Shown here: piece after piece, positions 26,025 through 34,161 of the stretch
Position numbering within the stretch: position 1 is the stretch's first letter
How the letters are laid out: each line of letters begins with the position of its first letter
From: RUG572 sp964386385
Lineage (GTDB): Bacteria; Verrucomicrobiota; Kiritimatiellia; RFP12; UBA1067
DNA length: 64,000 nt
Direction of reading: 5' to 3'
Assembly (NCBI GenBank): GCA_964386385.1
Contig: CAYLRN010000014.1
Span: 8,346-72,345 of the forward strand
Made by a program: the position numbers and the translations under genes
Notes under the pieces: model-generated
What the model was told of the DNA's origin: nothing
Databases searched by the model: none
The model's input: only the letters and a program-made list of their open reading frames with translations

Positions 26025-26282
26025 ATGGACATGAAGAGGCTCATGCATAATCTGCTGTGCACGATTTCGCGGCGCTACCGCCTGGCGCACTGCCGGCACG
26101 TCGACGAACTGCCGCCGCACATAAGCCGCCGCCTCCGCGAGGAGTGCCGCGAAATCGATCCGCACGTCGCGCATTCCGGCGCCGAGATGTGGCAGATGCT
26201 GGAAGAGGAGTGGCGCAGGGAAGACGAGGAGAGCAAAGTCTCCACCAGTCGCAGGTTTGGCAAGGCGGCCGTTTTCGCATGA
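26025..26282 (+). CDS. Small protein, probable antitoxin partner of the YafQ-type toxin
   Basis: 85 residues beginning MDMKRLMHNLLCTISRRYRL. No domain recognised. It lacks the ribbon-helix-helix N-terminus of DinJ/RelB antitoxins. The first half is basic with several His and Cys residues. The centre (EMWQMLEEEWRREDEES) is an acidic helix, and the end (STSRRFGKAAVFA) could be a toxin-wrapping tail. Assignment as antitoxin rests on order and coupling: its TGA overlaps the toxin ATG (ATGA at 26279-26282). The ATG at 26025 follows AAAGGA; an ATG two codons later is possible. Confidence 0.6.
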   Translation: MDMKRLMHNLLCTISRRYRLAHCRHVDELPPHISRRLREECREIDPHVAHSGAEMWQMLEEEWRREDEESKVSTSRRFGKAAVFA

Positions 26283-26554
26283 GCAGAAACGTTGTCTGGA
26301 CTTCGCCGGCGCGAAAGGGGCTGAAGCGTTTTCGCCACAACCCCGTCATACAGGTTGAAATCTCCGCGGTGGTCGACCTTCTCGCGGCGGACGTGCCGTT
26401 GCCGGCGAAGTACTGCGACCATGCGCTGCACAACAACTGGGAAGGGTGTCGCGACTGCCATGTCAGGCCCGACGTGGTTCTGACATACAAGAAGACGGCC
26501 GACGGACTTGTCCTGATGCTTCTCCGCGTCGGCAGTCATTCGGAGGTGTTCTGA
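26279..26554 (+). CDS. YafQ-family endoribonuclease toxin (RelE/ParE superfamily)
   Basis: 91 residues against 92 for E. coli YafQ. YafQ cleaves mRNA in the ribosome. The segment KYCDHALHNNWEGCRDCHVRPDVV is broken here only for reading: CDHAL carries the first catalytic His, DCHVRPD the second His and the Asp, and RVGSHSEVF at the C-terminus the Arg, His and Phe. All positions equivalent to YafQ His50, His63, Asp67, Arg83, His87 and Phe91 are kept, so it should be active. It overlaps the small upstream gene by 4 bases and lies 2 bases before the next gene. Confidence 0.88.
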   Translation: MSRNVVWTSPARKGLKRFRHNPVIQVEISAVVDLLAADVPLPAKYCDHALHNNWEGCRDCHVRPDVVLTYKKTADGLVLMLLRVGSHSEVF

Positions 26555-26556
26555 AG

Positions 26557-27285
26557 ATGGAAGGGGAATGGACAGATGCGGCGGACGTCGTTCGCCAGAG
26601 CAGGCGCTTCGACCTCATATTCCGCATTGAACTGGCCGACGCCTGGATGCACGGCGATGCGAAGTCTGTCCGCGAGGCGGAAGAGGCGTATCTTGAGATG
26701 GTGCGCGCGCGGAACGGCTTCTATGAACGCGAACCGTTGCGAATGTCGCCGGAGGCGTTCATTGGCGATTTCCGGCGCACTTTCGATTCCATTAGAGCGT
26801 ACGGGTTCGATGCCGCGAAAGGCTCGATTCCGCTGGATATGTCGGGCGAACTCGTCAACGGAGCGCACAGGCTTGCCGTCTGCGCAGCCATTGGATGCCA
26901 GTGCCATGTGTTCAGGTCGCCGAAATGGCGTTCCACAAACGGAAGTGTTGAAGGCGTCTTTCGCAGGGGGAACGTCCATCCCGCCGTGGCGGACTGGGGA
27001 ATACGCCGCTATCTGGCGAGGTTTCCGGACGGGCGGCTGGCTGTCGCATGGGGAACGGCAGAAGAACACCCCGTCGCGCCATTCCCCGACTGGCGCACAT
27101 GGGCGAAGCAGAACGGGACATGGAATCCAGTACAGTATCTTCGCATCGCGAGATATCGGCTGCTCTCACTTTTAAGACCGCCGGGACGTACGCGCGAAAA
27201 GGCGATTTCGCACGCTCGGGAAATCGTCTGCCGGATGACGTGTTATCGGAAACTGGCGGACTATTGGGAAGGACACTCGACATGA
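26557..27285 (+). CDS. ParB/sulfiredoxin-like fold protein of unknown role
   Basis: 242 residues. Near residue 105 the segment SIPLDMSGELVNGAHRLAVC resembles the ParB N-terminal signature (a DGxHR-type turn preceding a helix), here NGAHR. The first 90 residues are helical (RFDLIFRIELADAWM, RARNGFYEREPLRM), and the last 60 are basic with Trp and Tyr. Similar proteins occur, as I recall, in surface-polysaccharide loci rather than with parA. The start is the ATG at 26557, 2 bases after the toxin stop, with GGAGG upstream. Its TGA overlaps the next ATG (27282-27285). Confidence 0.6.
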   Translation: MEGEWTDAADVVRQSRRFDLIFRIELADAWMHGDAKSVREAEEAYLEMVRARNGFYEREPLRMSPEAFIGDFRRTFDSIRAYGFDAAKGSIPLDMSGELVNGAHRLAVCAAIGCQCHVFRSPKWRSTNGSVEGVFRRGNVHPAVADWGIRRYLARFPDGRLAVAWGTAEEHPVAPFPDWRTWAKQNGTWNPVQYLRIARYRLLSLLRPPGRTREKAISHAREIVCRMTCYRKLADYWEGHST

Positions 27286-29269
27286 ATCCCGAAATCCATT
27301 TGTTTGTTCTCTGGCAAAACGCGCGCCAGACGGAAGAGCGCATACTCGCGGACATGCGGAAGAACTTCGACGTGCTGGCGACTGTCGATTCTTCATGGCC
27401 TTCCGCCGTCAGCGCGGAGCAGGGCTTTCGCCGGTTCTACGGCACGTTCCTCCAGGACGCCGCCGGGAAGGTGCGCCGCGTCGGAAGCGGAGGCTTTCTC
27501 GTCGTGGTGGTGCGCGACAACGCGCCCATCTACGAATGCGTTGAGACCGCGCGCGGAATCGAGCGCGTGGACGTCAACGTTTTCCACAAGAAGTACGAAT
27601 ATCGCTCATGGGTTGGCGGACAGCACCGTGTGCACGGCACGAATTCTCCCGAAGAGGCGCGTCGCGACGTGATGCTGCTGACGGGCATTCCCCTCGCGGA
27701 ATGGATTTCAGGCACGGCAGTGGGCAGACCGCAGACCGTTCTGCCGGGACAGAGTGGATGGGCAGGGCTGGAAGACATGTTCAATTTCCTGAACGAGACG
27801 ATTCCGTATGTCGTCCTCCGAAACGGCGACGCCCTGCCGTCCGGATTCGACCCGCTGCATGACGACATCGACCTGCTCGTGTCCGACGCCAAGGACTGCA
27901 TCGGTCTTCTTGGCGCTCGCAAGATCGGCGGCGGCGGTTCGCTTTATGCCGTGCAAGTCGGCGGACATAGCGTCAAACTTGACATCCGTTCCGTCGGAGA
28001 CGGATACTACGATATGTCATGGGCGCGCGACATGCTCGCCACACGCCGTCCGAATTGCGGCGGAGTCCAGATTCTCTCTCCGCGCAATCTGCATTACGCT
28101 CTTCTGTACCATGTCCTCTACCACAAGCATTCGGTGGCGTCCGACTATCCGGCAAAGATCGCCGCCTCCGCAAATGCGATGGGCATGGAGAAATGCGAAC
28201 CCGACGAATGGATTGTCCTGCTCGATGCGTTCATGCGCGAAAGGGGATATCGCTTTACAACGCCACACGACAAGACCGTCCACGTGAATTCCGCCATCGG
28301 CAAATGGCGCNNNNNNNNNNNNNNNNNNNNNNNNNNNNNNNNNNNNNNNNNNNNNNNNNNNNNNNNNNNNNNNNNNNNNNNNNNNNNNNNNNNNNNNNNN
28401 NNNNNNNNNNCGCCATCGGCAAATGGCGCGACGAGGCTTCGGAGGTCGCCGCCATCTTCGGCTTGACGGACGTGCATCCTGTCCGTCCGCTCGAACGCGC
28501 ATTTCGCGCACAAGGACTGACCGACCTCGTCCTTGAGGGCGTGAGCGACGGCGCAATGCAGCGAATCGCGTATGGCCGTTTGATTCCGGCGTTTGGAGAA
28601 GGCGAATTCCGCTCTGCCACCGCATTCCGCTCTGCCGCGCCAAATGTGTCGGTCGAACACGTCACATGGCATGTCGGACGACGCGGCGGATATGTCGTCA
28701 CTGCGGCGACGCCGGGCGAATCGCTTGCATCGCGCCTTGCGTACGGCGCGGCGGTTTCCGATTCGGAAGCGGACCGCTGGGCGGCAGACGCGATTGAAAT
28801 CGCAAGGGGGCTGGAAGCGGCCGGCGTCGTCCATCGTGACATTCGTCCGGAAAACATATGGATTGCGCCCGATGGGCTAAAACTGGACGGATTTCGTTTT
28901 GCGCTCATCCGCAAGGCGTACAGGAAGGAAGTGACGGCGCTTCGGAAAAGGCCGCTTGAACTTCTGGCGAAGATCGGCGGCGAGTTCGTATCGACGCCAG
29001 GATGCTGGAACGATTGCGCGTCGCTGGCGAAAACGCTGGAACTCCTTCCGCAGACAGATGCCGTTCGCGCCGCCATTGGCGTTCTTCGCTCAAAAGCCGC
29101 CGAACGCAATGCGGGCCTTTGCGTGAAACTTCCTCTGCGCATTCGCATTCGCCTGTTCATAACTTGGCTTGCATATGCCGTGCAGGACGTCTTCCGCCCT
29201 CATTCACGCACGGCTGAAAAGCATCGCGTCAAAAAGAGCTTTGCATATACGGCGGCATTCAGGCGCTAG
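27282..29269 (+). CDS. Fusion of an EIHLFVLWQNAR-type N-domain, a nucleotidyltransferase-like domain and a kinase-like domain (split by a false gap)
   Basis: With the 100 N and one copy of a 19-base overlap removed, this is a single 622-residue frame. Residues 1-155 start MNPEIHLFVLWQNARQTEER and contain VGGQHRVHGTNSPEEARRD, a domain I associate with bacterial capsule/LPS loci. Around 185-260, YVVLRNGDALPSGFDPLHDD followed by IDLLV looks like a nucleotidyltransferase (paired Asp after a short helix). Near 475-486, VVHRDIRPENIWI is the catalytic-loop motif of protein/sugar kinases (HRD..PxN), as in heptose kinases. The C-terminal end is basic with a hydrophobic stretch (RIRLFITWLAYAV). Its job is unknown; phosphorylation of a sugar or lipid is an inference. 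Confidence 0.65.
28311..28410. other. 100-N scaffold gap flanked by the same 19 bases
   Basis: CGCCATCGGCAAATGGCGC occurs immediately before (28292-28310) and after (28411-28429) the N run. The two contigs probably overlap. Deleting the Ns and one copy (119 bases) restores the reading frame across the joint. Confidence 0.95.
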
Positions 29270-29865
29270 GGAGGGCGTGTGTTCCCCACGCGCCGTGAAA
29301 GCCCGTTCAATGGCCTTCGGCATTCGCCTGCGATTGCAATGAACCGGATTTTCCGGACAATCCGGGTATTCCGGTGTTTGTTTCAATAGGGGCGTACTCC
29401 TGCGCGCCCGAACCCATGCGTCGGCGGACGCGCAGGAGCGCGTCCCTCCCATGCGGCGCGACGGGACGTCGCGCCCTACCGATGAAACGGCATGGCGGTA
29501 GGGCGGGGCGTCCCGCCCCGCCGCTGCGTACGGCAATGCGGCTCATGGCGCGTGGCAAGGCGTTTCCGGGAGGGCGCGTGTTCCCACGCGCCGTGAAAGC
29601 CCGTTCAATGGCCTTCGGCATTCGCCTGCGATTGCAATGAACCGGATTTTCCGGACAATCCGGGTATTCCGGTGTTTGTTTCAATAGGGGCGTACTCCTG
29701 CGCGCCCGAACCCATGCGTCGGCGGACGCGCAGGAGCGCGTCCCTCCCATGCGGCGCGACGGGACGTCGCGCCCTACCGATGAAACGGCATGGCGGTAGG
29801 GCGGGGCGTCCCGCCCCGCCGCTGCGTACGGCAATGCGGCTCATGGCGCGTGGCAAGGCGTTTCC
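29269..29865. repeat. 298-bp unit repeated twice, four REP elements per unit
   Basis: The copies begin near 29269 and 29568 (offset 298-299) and differ visibly only at the first hairpin. In the first copy the elements are forward GGAG type 29270-29294, reverse GGAG type 29426-29449 (arms GGACGCGC/GCGCGTCC), reverse GTAG type 29455-29480 and forward GTAG type 29497-29522. Between them lies a conserved non-palindromic stretch with GTTTGTTTCAATAGGGGCG. No gene is convincing in 29270-29949. Confidence 0.92.
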
Positions 29866-29879
29866 AGAGGACGTCGCGC

Positions 29880-29949
29880 CCTGCCGGCGACATTCATGTG
29901 CCACACAACCACCTAACCACTTAGCCGCTTAACCACTTGACCCACTTAA
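29880..29949 (-). repeat. TTAAGTGG octamer array after the GH5-like gene
   Basis: Read on the minus strand it directly follows the TAA stop: TTAAGTGG, GTCAAGTGG, TTAAGCGG, CTAAGTGG and TTAGGTGG in succession. The last codons of the gene (GTAGTTAAGTAA) already match the unit. Confidence 0.8.
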
Positions 29950-31923
29950 TTACTTAACTACTTCAAACACCGCCGCCTCGTTCGGCTCGAGCGTGACCGC
30001 GTCGGCGGTGACGTCGCCGCGCCAGACGCGGCCGAGTTTTCCGTCTATCCTGATCGGGCATTTCTGCGCGCGCGGCTCGAAGTTGATTCCGACGACGACC
30101 GTGGAGCCGTCCGGCGCGGGATGCTCCGTGAACGCGACGTAGGGGTTCTCGCCCTTTGCGACCTTGGTCTTCACGCCCGCGACCTTCGCCGCCTCGCGGA
30201 AGAACTTGTAGAAGGGCGTCACGTACGTGCCGGTGAAGCAGTCCGTCCGGTTGATGGCGGCCGAATCGATCGGCGAGTTGACGACCATCACGACGCCCTT
30301 GCCGTACTTGAACTTCGTGAAGACCGGCTCGCCGTCCTTCGCGCGGGCGAGGACTTCGCATTCGCGGGCGATGAGCTTCGTCGTGAAGCTGTCGTAGCAG
30401 GACATCTCGCTGCCGCCGAACGAGAACTTGCGGTCGATGGGCGCGCGGGCGCCGTAGTCCACCTCGATGCCCGTCTGTTCACGGAAGTGCGTGAAGCGCG
30501 AATTGCCGCCGAGGACGACCAGCACCGCGGCGCCCTCCTTCGCCTTGCCGAAGAACTTCCTCTGTGCGGGATAGGAGTAGCCCATGTCGGAGCCGACGGA
30601 CGAGACGATGTAGAGGTCCGACTCCGGCAGCTCCTGATTCTCCGCGCCGGCGAACGACGGGTCGATTCCGGCCTGTCGGGCGAGGAGGTAGCAGCCGAAG
30701 CCGTTCTGCCAGCCGGCGATCTTCTCCGGCACGACGATTACGGCGTTCGGCCTGCGCGCCGGCAGCTTTTTGAACGGCAGCGTGGCGCGGAAGTCCTGGA
30801 ACTTCTTCATTTCAAGCATGATCGGCTTGGGCGAGTAGTCCTGGCGCAGAAGCCCCAGTTCGCGTTCGCAGGCCGTGAGCGAGTAGGGCGGGAAGTCGAG
30901 GACCTCCTGGTCGGAGTTGCACCACCAGAGACAGCCCTTGAGGTCGTTCGCCCATGCGCTGAACATTGTGGTTCGCATTCCGGCCGCGGTCCGCGCGTCG
31001 CTTGCGTACTCCGTGCCGAGGTTGCCGACTTCCTCGACGAAGCAGGGTCTGCCGCCGAGGTCGCGGTAGAGGAGCGATTCGGCCGTCGGATGGAGCGCGA
31101 CGCGCATCGTGTTGAACGCCTCCTTTCCGCAGCCCGGCACGTAGAGCGCGTAGGGATGCGTGCAGAGGACGTCGGAGAGTTCGCCGTTCAGGCGGATCGG
31201 CGTGTTGGCCGTCTCGCACGTGGAGAGCCCGTGCATTCCGGAGACGACGGGGCGGGTGGGGTCCTTCAGGCGGATGGCGGATCCGATGTGCTCCATCCAG
31301 TTGTAGAACATCGCCTGGTCGTTGGCGCCCATGCAGTTGCATTCGTTGCCGTAGTCCCAGGCGGCGATGGCCGGGTGGTCCTTGAGGCTGTCCACGAAGT
31401 AGCGCACGAAGCGCGTCTGCCACATGACGGCGAGCGGGTCGGAGAGGACGTTCTTCTCCTCGAAGACGGCGGGTACGAACTGACGGCCGCTCATCCAGCC
31501 GGTGACGATTCCGACGATGAGCTTGATGTCGTTCTTCTGCGCGACGTCGCAGAAGAAGCGGAAGCGGCGCATCATCTCCTCGTCCACGCCCGCGTAGTTC
31601 TGGAGCGGCCTGTTGTTCTGGAGGAACGAGCGGTAGTTGCCGCCCGCGTGGCAGTCGCCGGTCAGCGGCTGGAAGTCCGGCCAGAGCGGGAAGACGCGCA
31701 GCACTTTCGTGCCGTACTTCGCGAGCTCTGCGAGTTCGCGCTCGACGACGTCAGGCCGCCACTGGCTCCACATGTACATTCCGGCGTTCTTCGCCCAGTA
31801 GTTGCATCCCACGAAGAACTCTCCCTCCGTGAAGATGTCCCGCGTCGCGTAGTCCGCCGCGGGCTTCGCCCACGCGCTCGCCGCCGCCAGCGCGCATCCA
31901 AGAACAAGTGCTGTCTTTTTCAT
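29950..31923 (-). CDS. Secreted GH5-like (mannanase-type) glycoside hydrolase
   Basis: 657 residues, signal peptide KKTALVLGCALAAASAWA. The TIM barrel spans residues 25-390. The acid/base Glu is in AWDYGNECNC (near 195) and the nucleophile Glu in PCFVEEVGNLG (near 300), the GH5/clan GH-A arrangement. After residue 400 come an amidotransferase-like beta-galactosidase-trimerisation-type domain (IVSSVGSDMGYSYPAQR, VLGGNSRFTHF) and a small beta-domain to the end. Substrate probably beta-mannan or a related glycan; not provable here. It lies 66 bp after a Tat-exported oxidoreductase on the same strand, likely one operon from the promoter at 33151. Confidence 0.8.
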   Translation of the reverse strand: MKKTALVLGCALAAASAWAKPAADYATRDIFTEGEFFVGCNYWAKNAGMYMWSQWRPDVVERELAELAKYGTKVLRVFPLWPDFQPLTGDCHAGGNYRSFLQNNRPLQNYAGVDEEMMRRFRFFCDVAQKNDIKLIVGIVTGWMSGRQFVPAVFEEKNVLSDPLAVMWQTRFVRYFVDSLKDHPAIAAWDYGNECNCMGANDQAMFYNWMEHIGSAIRLKDPTRPVVSGMHGLSTCETANTPIRLNGELSDVLCTHPYALYVPGCGKEAFNTMRVALHPTAESLLYRDLGGRPCFVEEVGNLGTEYASDARTAAGMRTTMFSAWANDLKGCLWWCNSDQEVLDFPPYSLTACERELGLLRQDYSPKPIMLEMKKFQDFRATLPFKKLPARRPNAVIVVPEKIAGWQNGFGCYLLARQAGIDPSFAGAENQELPESDLYIVSSVGSDMGYSYPAQRKFFGKAKEGAAVLVVLGGNSRFTHFREQTGIEVDYGARAPIDRKFSFGGSEMSCYDSFTTKLIARECEVLARAKDGEPVFTKFKYGKGVVMVVNSPIDSAAINRTDCFTGTYVTPFYKFFREAAKVAGVKTKVAKGENPYVAFTEHPAPDGSTVVVGINFEPRAQKCPIRIDGKLGRVWRGDVTADAVTLEPNEAAVFEVVK

Positions 31924-31989
31924 GTCTTGAAGTCCTTTGTCTCCAGGTGTCTTTCGATTCGTTTGCCTCTGGTGGTTTCCCGCGCGCGC

Positions 31990-33099
31990 CTAGAACGGCA
32001 TCTGGCAGGCCATCAGCGTCGCCTTGTGGACGGCGACGTCGTGGTCGTAGAGGTCCGGGTTGGGAATTTCACCGCGCACGATCTGCGCGAGCTCGTGCAG
32101 CTGCTCGGCGTAGCGGTCCTTCTGGACGCCGAAGTCTATCGTGTGCGTTCCCTTCTTGTAGCCGGGCACGTCCTGCTCCACGCTGAATCGCATGGTGAGG
32201 TTCTTTCCGTCGAAGCGTTCTATCGGGCAGAGGTCGATGCAGCCCTTCGTGCCGTCGATGCGCAGGCGGCGCTGTCCGCCGGGCGCCTTGCTGCAGGAGC
32301 GTATCAGGGCCATGCCCTTCTCCCAGGAGAGGAGGCTGGCCGTGTTGGAGAGAGTGCCGGGCGTCGTGCTGGCGGGGGAGGTCTGGAGGACGCTCTGCGC
32401 CTGTAGCGGGACCTTGTCGCCGAACATGGGGAGGATGAAGTCCACGAGGTGGCAGCCTAGGTTGTAGAGGACGCCGCCCTTGAAGGACTTGATGTACGGC
32501 TCGTACTGCTTGCTGCCGTAGTTGTGGTTCATGTCCGCCTCGACGAAGTTCACGTCGCCGATCCACTTCTCGGCCACGGCCTTCTGGCAGAACTTCACCG
32601 CGGGGTTGACTCGGAACATGTAGCCGATCTGGAGCGGGACGCCGCGCCGGCGGCAGGTCTCGACGACCTTGACGAAGGGGGCGAGGGTCTGCCCGCACGG
32701 CTTGTCCAAATGCATCGCAAGGCCGCGGTCCGCGCACGCCTGGGCGATGGGAATCAGGTCGTCGTTCGTGACCTCCACGAAGACGCACTGGATCGACTTG
32801 TCGGAGAGAACCTGCTCCGGCGTCAGGCGCGGGACGCCGTCGTACATCTTGTAGCTGCGGGCCTCGCGCGCCGTCTTCGACGCCCGGTCGTCCACGACGC
32901 CGACGAGCTCGAAGTCGTCCGGCAGCTTCCTGAGCGACTGGAACTTGCCGTCGGCGTGCTCGTGGCACAGCCCCCACTGGACGACGCGCACCTTCTTCGC
33001 GCCGCGGAACGGCGCCCACTTCGCCTCCGCCGGCCTCGCCGACGCGCAGCCGGCCGCCGCGAACGCGCCGGCCATTCCAAGAAAACCTCTTCTGTTCAT
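31990..33099 (-). CDS. Gfo/Idh/MocA-family oxidoreductase, Tat-exported
   Basis: 369 residues. The N-terminal NRRGFLGMAGAFAAAGCAS holds a twin-arginine motif and a lipobox-like Cys. The Rossmann half has VVQWGLCHEHADGKF in place of the usual GxGxxG. The Lys-Pro catalytic motif is MHLDKPCGQTL (near 125), and the C-terminal half is the GFO_IDH_MocA_C-type sheet (FKGGVLYNLGCHLVDFILPM). Such periplasmic members act on sugars. The ATG at 33099 is chosen over 33105 because AGGAG lies 6 bases ahead of it and would abut the other. It is first in an operon with the GH5-like gene. Confidence 0.85.
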   Translation of the reverse strand: MNRRGFLGMAGAFAAAGCASARPAEAKWAPFRGAKKVRVVQWGLCHEHADGKFQSLRKLPDDFELVGVVDDRASKTAREARSYKMYDGVPRLTPEQVLSDKSIQCVFVEVTNDDLIPIAQACADRGLAMHLDKPCGQTLAPFVKVVETCRRRGVPLQIGYMFRVNPAVKFCQKAVAEKWIGDVNFVEADMNHNYGSKQYEPYIKSFKGGVLYNLGCHLVDFILPMFGDKVPLQAQSVLQTSPASTTPGTLSNTASLLSWEKGMALIRSCSKAPGGQRRLRIDGTKGCIDLCPIERFDGKNLTMRFSVEQDVPGYKKGTHTIDFGVQKDRYAEQLHELAQIVRGEIPNPDLYDHDVAVHKATLMACQMPF

Positions 33100-33150
33100 A
33101 GACATCTCCTGTCCTTTTCGATATGGTCAATTGTGAAGACGATTATGAAG

Positions 33151-33179
33151 ACGATATCAACTAACCCGCATTCCGTCAA
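33151..33179 (-). promoter_or_regulatory. Promoter of the oxidoreductase/GH5-like operon
   Basis: Minus strand: TTGACG (33174-33179), 17-bp spacer, TATCGT (33151-33156), with TGA before the -10. The start codon is about 50 bp downstream. Confidence 0.65.
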
Positions 33180-33274
33180 GACGAATCGGACTTTCGGGGA
33201 TTTCGGAAAGTTGTAGTATCTGGTGGCGCAGTTTCCGACAAGGGGAAGGAATGCCGATCCACGAAGAAAAGACG

Positions 33275-34156
33275 CTACTTCATCTTCGGCTCCTGGTCGT
33301 CGACCTGCCCGAAGCCGCGAGGGCCGTAGACGCCGTTGCCGGAGCCGATGAACGCGGTGTGCGACTTCTCGTCAACCCAGCCCGGCTTGCCGCCGGCCTT
33401 GTACGGCTGCGTGAACGACTCGACGTGTCCGTCGAGAAACGCCATGTTGCAGTGGCGATTGCGTCCGCGCCCGTGGCGGAACGCCTGCGTGCCGCCCTTG
33501 CGGAGGCTCGATGCCGAGTTGTCGTACCACTTGTCCTGGAACGGCGCGCGCATGAACTTGTTCGGCCCGCCGGAGTAGCCGCCGTCGCCGAAGACGACGA
33601 CACGGTCCGGAAACCGGACGCGGTCGAACGCCGTCGGATAATGCCGCTTTCCCCTGTCGCCCTCGACGTAGCCGAGGTAGCAGACGTTGTAGTTGTAGCC
33701 GGTCATGCGGTTGCCGTCCCAGTTGTCGCTTTCCGTCCGGCACTTCGGGCAGCACACGACCGACTCCGTCTGCGCTCCGCCGAACATCTCGCCGCATCGC
33801 CACCCGGCGCCGACGCCCTTCTTGCGCGTAAAATCCCAGCAGAACGTCGCGAACTCCGCCCAGTTCGTCGCGCCGTGCAGACGCGGGTCCTCGCGCGGAT
33901 AGAGCCGGCGAAGGCCGTCGTTCCCCCAGTAGGCGCTGTCGTGGAGATATGGGCTGACCATGCCCCATGGAAACCAGCCCTCGTTCCGCGCGTAGTCGTG
34001 GCAGAGGAGCGCGAGCTGGCGGAGGTTGGACTTGCATCGGGCACTGATGGCCGCCTCCCGAGCGTCGGTCAGCGCGGGGAGGGCGAACACCGACGCCGCG
34101 CCGATCAGTCCGACGACAAGGAGGAGCTCCAGAAGGTTGAAGCCTCGTCTGTCCAT
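33275..34156 (-). CDS. Type II secretion pseudopilin-like protein
   Basis: 293 residues. The N-terminal RRGFNLLELLLVVGLIGAAS is a class III prepilin signal: cleavage is expected before the Phe, with Glu at +5. A helix and a globular head with several Cys (VCCPKC) follow. Near the end, HCNMAFLDGHVESF is the conserved H...DGH element of the pseudopilins that are numerous in Lentisphaerae, Planctomycetes and Kiritimatiellota. The ATG at 34156 is chosen because it places the prepilin motif at the N-terminus; the longer open frame has no meaning. It is 5 bp after the gene at 34162, in the riboswitch operon. Confidence 0.85.
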   Translation of the reverse strand: MDRRGFNLLELLLVVGLIGAASVFALPALTDAREAAISARCKSNLRQLALLCHDYARNEGWFPWGMVSPYLHDSAYWGNDGLRRLYPREDPRLHGATNWAEFATFCWDFTRKKGVGAGWRCGEMFGGAQTESVVCCPKCRTESDNWDGNRMTGYNYNVCYLGYVEGDRGKRHYPTAFDRVRFPDRVVVFGDGGYSGGPNKFMRAPFQDKWYDNSASSLRKGGTQAFRHGRGRNRHCNMAFLDGHVESFTQPYKAGGKPGWVDEKSHTAFIGSGNGVYGPRGFGQVDDQEPKMK

Positions 34157-34161
34157 GCGCG

